Assembly: GCA_027592785.1 (NCBI GenBank)
Contig: JAQCLD010000005.1
Span: forward strand, 17,332 to 81,331
Direction of reading: 5' to 3'
DNA: 64,000 nt
DNA from: Acidobacteriota bacterium
Lineage (GTDB): Bacteria > Acidobacteriota > Terriglobia > Bryobacterales > UBA6623
Made by a program: the position numbers and the translations under genes. Shown here piece by piece: positions 57,652 through 64,000 of this stretch (positions within the stretch are counted from its first letter, which is position 1; the number at the start of each line of letters is the position of its first letter). Below the pieces are notes generated by a model. That model was not told the DNA's origin. It saw only the letters and a list, made by a program, of their open reading frames with translations, and made no database searches.

Positions 57652-58425
57652 TTAGCGCGTCGCGGTGGCTCGCGTGACGAACGTCAGCAGCGTCTCGGAG
57701 GGAACCTTGACGCTCGTGCCGCGTGTCCCAGAGTAGACAGTGCCCGCGCCGGCTCCGACGCCGGCGCCGATTGCCGCGCCCTTACCGCCACCGGCAATGG
57801 CCCCGATCAGCGCGCCGATTGCGGCGCCGCCGCCGGCGGTCTTGGCCGTTTGCGTCGTCTTGGACTTGGACGAGAGCTCAGCGAAGTTGGACGTAACGGC
57901 GGTTTCGCGCCCGTCGATCGTCACCGCGGCCAGCTCAATGGCGATTTCCTCGCGGCCCGTGATGCGTCCGGCCTGGTCGACCTTGGCTCATTGCACAATC
58001 GCGTCGGCTCCGCGCGGGGCGAGCTCGCGGCCATTGACGACCAGCGCTTCATCCAAGCTGGCCCGAAAACGATCGCCGACAGCCGCACTGTCGGAATCAA
58101 TCGAATCGATCATGCGCACCGTCAAGACCGTACCATCAGGAATCGTTGTGGCCATCGCAACGGCAGCCGGCCTGGGCGCGGTGATTGGCCGGGGAGCAGA
58201 AATCGCAGCGGCGGCCGGCGCCGCGTCTCCAAAGCTCAGCGAAGCGACGTCTTGGACCGAATACGTGCCGACTTTCCCGTCGGCGCCGACGAACTTGACA
58301 TCACGGCTATTGCCGCCGAGATAGGTCCCATCCGCGACGACGCCGCTCTTGAGGGTTAGGGTGTCGGCGAAGGCCGCGGTTACAGCGAGAATGCCAACGA
58401 ACGTGGCGGCAAGGAATCTCTTCAT
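57652..58425 (-). pseudogene. glycine-zipper exported protein interrupted by an in-frame UGA
   Basis: A single frame of 257 codons with one TGA at 57990-57988 (codon 146). The N-terminal half has a signal peptide (MKRFLAATFVGILAVTAAFA), LKSGVVADGTYLGG and IPDGTVLTVRMIDSIDSD, an acidobacterial cell-envelope module. After the TGA the frame continues AKVDQAGRITGREEIAIEL, then a glycine zipper (GGGAAIGALIGAIAGGGKG, about 200-220) and SVKVPSETLLTFVT. The two halves clearly belong to one protein. The position is not a Cys in the flanking pattern (probably Arg or an aliphatic residue), so nonsense mutation, error or readthrough is likely. Confidence 0.75.
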
Positions 58426-58513
58426 CTCTTCTCTCCTCCTACTTGGCCGGCGCGTGAGTGCCGGCCACTGTCATTAGATGCCCGAGGCCGGTTGAATGTT
58501 TCGTCGGCCGCAA

Positions 58514-58738
58514 CTACGAATCGATCTTGGAAAGCACCTCGGCGAACAGATCCGCCTTGCTTGACGATTTCTTCCTGCCGCCCTTGGCCTTCCGATACTT
58601 ATGTTCGTCGCCACAGGTGCGGCATTGGGTGCGCGCCGCCGTCCCGTCCACTATTGAGACAACTGAATGATTGGTGACCATCCCGCACTTCGAGCAGTGG
58701 TCGTCGATAATATCTCCCAGTCGGAGCTCTTCGGCCAT
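58514..58738 (-). CDS. small zinc-ribbon protein
   Basis: 74-residue protein with two CxxC pairs, HCSKCGMVTNH (about 14-24) and QCRTCGDEH (about 38-47), forming a zinc ribbon, then a basic Lys/Ser tail (KYRKAKGGRKKSSSKADLF). It may bind nucleic acid or another protein. No close family is recognised. The gene lies 38 bases after the PQQ-like gene in transcription order. Confidence 0.78.
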   Translation of the reverse strand: MAEELRLGDIIDDHCSKCGMVTNHSVVSIVDGTAARTQCRTCGDEHKYRKAKGGRKKSSSKADLFAEVLSKIDS

Positions 58739-58776
58739 GATTTCATTCTCCCAGCAGAATAACGCCAGCGTGGACG

Positions 58777-60087
58777 CTACTTCTTTGCTAGGCAGTATAA
58801 TGCGTCGGCTGTTCGTATGAACAGTTGATTGCCGACGGCGACGGGACTAGCGAGGGTGCGGCTGTCGAGACGATTGACCGCGAGAACTTCGAAGTCATCC
58901 CCAGCCGAAAGGACCGTTGTGGAGCCCTCTTCGTTGACGGCGTAAATCTTACCGTCAGCCAATAAGGGAGACGAGCTATAGGTACCGGCCTCGATGCGCT
59001 GCCGATCCCACGAGATGTGACCGGTTTGAGCGTCGAGGGCAACGACGATGCCGCGGTCGTTGACGACGAAGATACGTTTGCCGTCGGTGACCGGCGTGGG
59101 GACGTCGGAGCCGAGTTCGTTCTTCCACAGAACCGCCGACGAGGGCAGCAGGCCGGTTCCGGTCGGCCGAAAAGCCAAGAAGGGCTTACCGCGGGTACTG
59201 GATGCGTAGACGACGTCGCCGATGGTCAGGGCTGAGGCGATGGTCCGGTAGAAGCGGTGGCGTTCGGGGTTCAAACCGCCCATGCGCCAGATCTCCGCGC
59301 CCTTGTCGAGGTCGTGTCCGGTGACGTAGTCGCCGCCCAGGACGACGAGCTGGGGTTTGCCGCCAATAACGACGATGGTGGGCGTGGAGTAGCTGTCGGG
59401 TGATTCAAAAACGGCGTCGGTCGGCCGCTCGACGCGCCACGCGTCCTTTCCCGTGGCTTTCTCGATCGCCACAACGTAGGAGGGCGCATCGGTCCTCATG
59501 CCGTGGAGGACTTGCAAATACAGCTTGCCCCTATACAACAGAGGCGAAGAGGCGTAGCCGTGATTGAGTCCGAAATCGCCGAAATCGCCCTGGATGTCAC
59601 GAGACCAAATCTCTTTGCCGTTGAAGTCGTGGCATTGCAAGGAGCCGGAACCGGTCATCGACCAGACATGGCGGCCGTCGGTGATCGGCGAGGGCGAAGT
59701 GAGATTTTGCTTGCGGCGGGTTTGGTTGCCCGAGCCGATGACGCGTTGCCAACGGACTGAGCCGTCCTCGCGGCTGATCGCCAGCAGGAGAATCTTGTCG
59801 TTGGTTTCGGCTTTGGAACCGTCGAAACCCTCCTCCGCGGACGTTACGAAAACCGTGTCGCCCCAGATCGCGGGCGTTGCAGCACTCCAGCTGGGCAGGG
59901 CGACGCGCCAGGCGACGTTCTCGGTCGCGCTCCAGGTGACCGGCAGATTTCGAGCCACGGAACTGGAGCCGTTGAGGTTGGGTCCACGCCACTGTGGCCA
60001 GGCGAACTCGAACGGCTCGGCGCCCAGCGCCGTTAGAGCGCAAGCCAACACGAGCACGAATAGGATTCTGCGATTGCGGAAGAGCAA
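58777..60087 (-). CDS. exported PQQ-like beta-propeller protein
   Basis: 436 residues with a signal peptide (about 7-23, ALTALGAE). Eight-bladed-type WD/PQQ repeat motifs recur: AWPQWRGPNLNGSS, AAISREDGSVRWQRV, FNGKEIWSRDIQ, AIEKATGKDAWRVERPT, ALDAQTGHISWDRQ. The W-R-G-P opening is typical of this acidobacterial/planctomycete propeller family of unknown substrate. No quinoprotein dehydrogenase ligands can be seen. Confidence 0.87.
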   Translation of the reverse strand: MLFRNRRILFVLVLACALTALGAEPFEFAWPQWRGPNLNGSSSVARNLPVTWSATENVAWRVALPSWSAATPAIWGDTVFVTSAEEGFDGSKAETNDKILLLAISREDGSVRWQRVIGSGNQTRRKQNLTSPSPITDGRHVWSMTGSGSLQCHDFNGKEIWSRDIQGDFGDFGLNHGYASSPLLYRGKLYLQVLHGMRTDAPSYVVAIEKATGKDAWRVERPTDAVFESPDSYSTPTIVVIGGKPQLVVLGGDYVTGHDLDKGAEIWRMGGLNPERHRFYRTIASALTIGDVVYASSTRGKPFLAFRPTGTGLLPSSAVLWKNELGSDVPTPVTDGKRIFVVNDRGIVVALDAQTGHISWDRQRIEAGTYSSSPLLADGKIYAVNEEGSTTVLSAGDDFEVLAVNRLDSRTLASPVAVGNQLFIRTADALYCLAKK

Positions 60088-60191
60088 AACTTGCCTCTAG
60101 ATTAGACCGACTTTGGGGACTTAACTACAAGGCGCGGGGGAAAGGTTGGCGGTTACTGAGCCCGGCGTTCGAGTAAGATGAGCCCAGATCC

Positions 60192-62747
60192 GTGCGGATC
60201 CCCTTACTCGCGCCCCTGGCAGCCTTTGCCTGCGGCGTTTGGGCGGCTCGTTTTGCCGCCACCGATTCTAACCAAGCTTTAACCGCCGCCGCCGCGCTGG
60301 CGGGGCTGGGAGCCCTCGGTCTCCGGGCGCCGGACTGGCGTGTCGGGCTGACTGCGCTGGCCTGCGCCTTCGGGTTGGCGGGCCTGGGTGTAGGAAGCCT
60401 TGAGGCGCCGGTGCGCTTGGATCGGGTCGATTTGGTTCTCCAAGATGACTTGAGTCCCGACTACCGCACGGTGCGGCTAAGCGGCTGGGTGCGGCGTCCG
60501 CCCGAGGCGTTGGATTACGGGGACCAGTTTGTGCTTGAGGCGGAATCGGTTTACACCGGGGATGCGGTTTCGGGCGGCATCTTGGTCACGGCGGATCGCG
60601 AACCGGAGGATCCCGCGTTGGAGCTGGCGTACGGAACGCGGCTGGAATTCCTGGCGCAGGTTCGGACGCTGCGTAACTACGGCAACCCGGGGGCGTTTGA
60701 CCGGGTGGGCTGGCTGGCGGAGCAAGGCGTGTATTTGACGGCTGCGGTGCGCCGCGGGACACCGTTGCTGGTTGACGAGGGCACGGGCGGGTATTGGCTT
60801 GAAGCACGATTGTGGGACTTGCGGCTGGCAGCGCGGCAGCGTTTCGATCGGCTAGAGGCACGGCTAGGCCCGCAAGGGGCCGCGAATGCAGCGATCGTGC
60901 GAGCCATGACGTTGGGCGAATCGCGGGGGCTGGACGAGGAAACCAGGTCACGGTTTGAGTTGAGTGGGGCGTACCACGTGTTGGTGGTTTCGGGCATGCA
61001 TGTCGGTCTGCTGGCGGCGCTGGCGATTGGGTTGATTCGCGCGTTGGGGCTGCCGATGGGTTTGGCCTGGTCGACGGGCGCAGCGGTGGCCTTTGGGTAC
61101 GCGCTGTTGTTGGACTCCCAGCTTCCGGTTTCGCGTGCGGCCTGGATGTTGGCGGCCTATCTGACGGCCTCGGCGGTGTATCGACGGCGGCAGGCGCTGA
61201 ACGTGATTTGCGGCGTGGCGCTGGCCTTCTTGTGTTGGGAGCCCGCGTGGATCGCGGATGCAGGGTTCCAGTTGTCGTTCTTGGCGGTGGCCGCGATTGC
61301 GGGCATCGGAGCGCCGCTCGCCGAGCGGGTGACGCGACCGCGACGGCAAGTGCTGAGAGACATCTGGAATGCCGATCGCGATATGCGCTTGCCCGTCGAA
61401 GTGGTGGTGCGCCGGGTGGCCTTGCGCGATTGGCTGGAGCCACTGAGCCGCATCGTTGGGCTGCGCAAGAGATGGGTGGAGTTGGCGCTTGTGGGGCCGG
61501 CGAGAATCGGTTGGGCGGCGGTCTCGGTGTTGATTGTTTCGGCCGCGATCACGTTGGTGCTAGCGGCCCCGTTGGCGTACCACTTTCAGCGGCTGGCGCT
61601 GGCTGCTCCGTTTGCCAACCTGGCTGTTGCGCCGCTGTTGATCGTCATCGCTCCAGCTGGATTTGCAGCATTGCTGACCGGGGCTCTGCCGCTGTTTCAG
61701 CTTGCGACGGCCGCCGCTGGTTTGCTGTCGACCTGCGTATCGTGGGTTTCGCAGTGGGACGGCTTGCAGTATCAGACTCCGCCGCCGGGAGCGTGGTCGA
61801 TTGCCGCGGCGTTGGCCTCCTGCGTTCTGTTGGCGCGGGCGATCGACAAAGGCCGTTGGCAAGCGTGGATGGCTGCAGCCGCAGCCGCGGCTTGTTGGGT
61901 CGTGATTGCACTGCATCCGTTTGCTCCTGACCTAAAGAAGGGGCGATTGGAGTTGACGGCGATCGACGTCGGGCAAGGAGAAGCGCTGCTGGTTGGCCTG
62001 GCAGATGGAGAAGCTGGCCTAGTCGACGCCGGCGGGTTCCCGAATTTTGGCAGCGACGAGCCCTCGGCCTTCGACATCGGCGAGCGAATCGTCGCACCGT
62101 ACTTAGGGAGGAGGGGAATCAAGCGCTTAGCGTTCTTGGCGATTACGCACGCCGACGCCGACCATATGGCCGGCGCCGAGGCGGTGTTACGGCGATTCGC
62201 GCCGCGCGAGTTGTGGTTGCCGCGGATCTTGTTGAGCGCGGAGTTTCGTCCGCTGTTGGAGGCGGCGCGCGAGAGCGGTACAAGGATTCGCTTCTTGGCC
62301 AGCGGCGATTCGTTCGCGGCGGGCGCGGTGGACGTGACGGCGATCGTTTGTGAGCTTTGTACCGGGAGGAACGACCGCTCGTTGGTGTTGGTCTTTGACT
62401 ACGGCGAGCATCGCTTCTTACTGACTGGAGACATCGAACACGAAGGTGAGCAATATCTCATCGCTCACTTAAACAACCCGCACATCGCCGTGCTGAAGAC
62501 GCCGCACCACGGCAGCCGCAACTCCACGTCCGACGTATTGCTGAAGCTGACGCATCCCACCGTCGCAATCGTCTCCGCCGGCTTCGAGAATCTATATGGC
62601 CATCCGCACGCCGAGGTTATACAACGCTTGGCTCGCCGCCACGTGTCTGTTCTAAGAACCGACCTCGACGGTGCGGCAACGGTATCGAGCGACGGGCGGC
62701 GGTTAGAGTGGAAGGCCCAGCGCCATGTGCAAGAAGATTCGCGTTAG
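60192..62747 (+). CDS. comEC: ComEC/Rec2 family DNA internalization competence protein
   Basis: 851 residues. N-terminal helices with the DUF4131-like soluble domain (about 65-230), a Competence domain with multiple membrane helices (about 230-560, with SGAYHVLVVSGMHVGLLAALA, then DSQLPVSRAAWML) and a C-terminal metallo-beta-lactamase-like domain (about 600-850): THADADHMAGAEAVL (HxDxDH), DYGEHRFLLTGDIEHEGE and LKTPHHGSRNS. It forms the inner-membrane channel for single-stranded DNA in natural transformation. The start is GTG at 60192. No other com genes are nearby. Confidence 0.94.
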   Translation: MRIPLLAPLAAFACGVWAARFAATDSNQALTAAAALAGLGALGLRAPDWRVGLTALACAFGLAGLGVGSLEAPVRLDRVDLVLQDDLSPDYRTVRLSGWVRRPPEALDYGDQFVLEAESVYTGDAVSGGILVTADREPEDPALELAYGTRLEFLAQVRTLRNYGNPGAFDRVGWLAEQGVYLTAAVRRGTPLLVDEGTGGYWLEARLWDLRLAARQRFDRLEARLGPQGAANAAIVRAMTLGESRGLDEETRSRFELSGAYHVLVVSGMHVGLLAALAIGLIRALGLPMGLAWSTGAAVAFGYALLLDSQLPVSRAAWMLAAYLTASAVYRRRQALNVICGVALAFLCWEPAWIADAGFQLSFLAVAAIAGIGAPLAERVTRPRRQVLRDIWNADRDMRLPVEVVVRRVALRDWLEPLSRIVGLRKRWVELALVGPARIGWAAVSVLIVSAAITLVLAAPLAYHFQRLALAAPFANLAVAPLLIVIAPAGFAALLTGALPLFQLATAAAGLLSTCVSWVSQWDGLQYQTPPPGAWSIAAALASCVLLARAIDKGRWQAWMAAAAAAACWVVIALHPFAPDLKKGRLELTAIDVGQGEALLVGLADGEAGLVDAGGFPNFGSDEPSAFDIGERIVAPYLGRRGIKRLAFLAITHADADHMAGAEAVLRRFAPRELWLPRILLSAEFRPLLEAARESGTRIRFLASGDSFAAGAVDVTAIVCELCTGRNDRSLVLVFDYGEHRFLLTGDIEHEGEQYLIAHLNNPHIAVLKTPHHGSRNSTSDVLLKLTHPTVAIVSAGFENLYGHPHAEVIQRLARRHVSVLRTDLDGAATVSSDGRRLEWKAQRHVQEDSR

Positions 62748-62748
62748 C

Positions 62749-64000
62749 TTAATCCGCCTGCAAAACGGTGCGCGGCTCTCGTCCTGTAATGGACCACGCG
62801 GGAATGAAAGCTGCGAAGACGGACACGAACAGCACGAACGCCACGACGGAGCCTAGGACGACCGGATCTGCAGCAGTTACCGCGTACAGTAGGTCGGCGA
62901 CGTAACGGCCGAGCAATAGCACGCAGCACACTCCGGCAAGGGCTCCAAGAATCACGAACGCCGATGCCGCCGCCACCAGCTTGCCGATCAAGCGGCCACG
63001 ATCCGCGCCTAGAGCCATGCGGATGGCGATCTCACGTCTTTGCTCGGAAAGGTTTTCGGCCACGACGCTGTAGACGCCGGCTCCCGCCAGGAGCGTTGCT
63101 CCGAAGGCAAACACCAAGAGCAGAGCCATGTTGAAGCGCTGCAACGCGGTGTCCCTTTCGACGAGTTGACCGATCGTGGCAACCTCGCCCACCGCCACCG
63201 TGGGATCGAGACGCGCGGCCTCGCTCCGAACCAGCTCGGCAAGCTGCGCGGCAGTTCCGCTGCCGCGTACGACGGGGTATCGCACGGGGATCTGGACCTG
63301 CAGGTAATTCACGTAGAGGTCATCATTGTCGCGCTGGATCCCGCGATACCGTGCGTTCGCTACGATTCCGACAACGGTCCACCCGCGCTGCCTACCGTAC
63401 TCAAGTTCGATGCGGCTCCCTAAAGGCTCTTGTCCGGATTTGCGCAAACGATCCGCGAGGCTGCGGCTGACCACGACGCTTTGGGGACCGTCTCGATCAT
63501 CGCGGTCATCGAAGTCGCGCCCCTCCAACAGCGTCGTGCCAACCGTTTGGAAATAGCCCGGTGTGACCACCTGGAAGTTGGCGGCCGGTAGCTTTTCTTC
63601 GGGCACAGCATCCTCTGAATTCTGGCGGTACGCCGCCTCCCACCCGATCGGGCCTTCCAGCGGTCGCTGCAAGATCGCGCCGGCGCTTGTCACAGCGGGA
63701 GACTGGCGCAGGCGGTCGAGTAACTGCTCGTAAAACGCGTCTTGGCTTTCTCGGGTGAATTGGGGGCCGCGGGGATGGAGGTGCATCGTCACGGCGTCCC
63801 GGTTGGCGAAGCCAATGTCTTCGGTGAGCAGGGCATGGAGGCTGACGGCGATCAACAGAGATGCCGTAAGCAGAACAACGGTCACGGCGGTTTGCCCAGC
63901 CGTGAACACAGCTTGGATCGTCCGTTGGCCCCGCCCCCGATCCGTTGGTAAGCGAGGAGCAGCAGCGGCGTGGGAAGCGGAGAGTCTAGTAAGCAGGGGC
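62749..64000 (-). CDS. ABC transporter permease (acidobacterial MacB/FtsX type), partial
   Basis: C-terminal part of a large permease; the frame stays open to the window edge so the 5' end is missing. The visible piece has a membrane helix (TAVTVVLLTASLLIAVSL), a MacB periplasmic core (about 30-210, SPAVTSAGAILQRPLEGPIG, PGYFQTVGTTLLEGRDF, VSRSLADRL), and three C-terminal FtsX helices with LLAGAGVYSVVAENLSEQRREIAIRMALGADRG split over its E-I-x-I-R-x-A-L-G motif. This is the second half of ADOP-type two-module permeases common in Acidobacteria. Stop TAA at 62751-62749, one base from the comEC stop. Confidence 0.88.
   Translation of the reverse strand, partial: PLLTRLSASHAAAAPRLPTDRGRGQRTIQAVFTAGQTAVTVVLLTASLLIAVSLHALLTEDIGFANRDAVTMHLHPRGPQFTRESQDAFYEQLLDRLRQSPAVTSAGAILQRPLEGPIGWEAAYRQNSEDAVPEEKLPAANFQVVTPGYFQTVGTTLLEGRDFDDRDDRDGPQSVVVSRSLADRLRKSGQEPLGSRIELEYGRQRGWTVVGIVANARYRGIQRDNDDLYVNYLQVQIPVRYPVVRGSGTAAQLAELVRSEAARLDPTVAVGEVATIGQLVERDTALQRFNMALLLVFAFGATLLAGAGVYSVVAENLSEQRREIAIRMALGADRGRLIGKLVAAASAFVILGALAGVCCVLLLGRYVADLLYAVTAADPVVLGSVVAFVLFVSVFAAFIPAWSITGREPRTVLQAD

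Noticed and set aside
57988..57990. Selenocysteine at the UGA of the glycine-zipper protein
   Set aside because: No Cys in the family at this point and no SECIS-like hairpin downstream.

Overview
The window is about 64 kb of GC-rich bacterial chromosome, densely coding. It is most likely from an Acidobacteriota genome of the Solibacter/Bryobacterales type. That inference rests on lineage-typical families: a VWFA-related acidobacterial protein (52465-53439), a Solibacter-type TIGR03437 C-terminal domain (46160-46979), an acidobacterial MacB/FtsX-like permease at the right edge, secreted TPR proteins, a HTH-TPR protein, and a secretin with a C-terminal cohesin-like domain. No rRNA, tRNA, CRISPR array or intact insertion sequence was recognised.

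Layout. 1-6.4 kb: small lipoprotein, then a tightly packed minus-strand operon (secretin, two pseudopilins, 6-phosphogluconolactonase, nucleoside hydrolase), and smpB. 6.5-9.9 kb: di-heme cytochrome c peroxidase translationally coupled to a hybrid histidine kinase. 10-23.5 kb: mostly housekeeping (pepA, nadE, a methyltransferase, A-type Fe-S carrier, fabH, DUF2461, murB, a solitary DNA cytosine methyltransferase, BON protein, pgeF, larC, FkbM methyltransferase, metG). 23.6-28.1 kb: accessory stretch with an unknown protein, a HigBA/RelE-like toxin-antitoxin pair with a palindromic operator, a REP-like hairpin, an orphan terminator, an enolase-superfamily dehydratase and a hairpin-rich non-coding region ahead of a sodium:solute symporter. 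29.8-36.7 kb: minus-strand block of porin, small PstS-like binding protein, hybrid histidine kinase, amidohydrolase and ammonium transporter. 36.9-43.9 kb: oxidoreductases, a DUF1326/DUF2182 pair, a uracil-DNA-glycosylase-like gene between inverted repeats, an FGE-like secreted protein and a ketopantoate reductase. 43.9-49.5 kb: HTH-TPR protein, interrupted TIGR03437 protein, PEP-CTERM protein, hydrolase, methyltransferase. 49.6-64 kb: tatD, polyprenyl synthase, CYTH protein, P-loop kinase, VWA protein, PpiC-type isomerase, duplicated TPR proteins, LOG-like protein, interrupted glycine-zipper protein, zinc-ribbon protein, PQQ-like propeller, comEC and the partial permease.

The most interesting observation is at 39015-39638. 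The DUF1326 gene, paired with DUF2182, has a strong ribosome binding site but an in-frame UGA at codon 19, exactly where the family has the first Cys of its Cys-x-Cys...Cys-x-Cys cluster. Eighteen nucleotides after the UGA is the loop of a 5-bp hairpin with a GG-starting tetraloop, closely resembling the E. coli fdhF SECIS element. This is a candidate selenoprotein of a family I do not know as an established selenoprotein. Two other genes in the window (45384-46979 and 57652-58425) are also interrupted only by one in-frame UGA, but at non-Cys positions and without a convincing SECIS; they look like nonsense mutations, assembly errors or readthrough.

Other points of note are the porin/binding protein/sensor kinase operon next to an amidohydrolase and AmtB, the peroxidase-kinase coupling, the structured non-coding region at 27.75-28.06 kb, and the 14-bp inverted repeats that bracket one gene.
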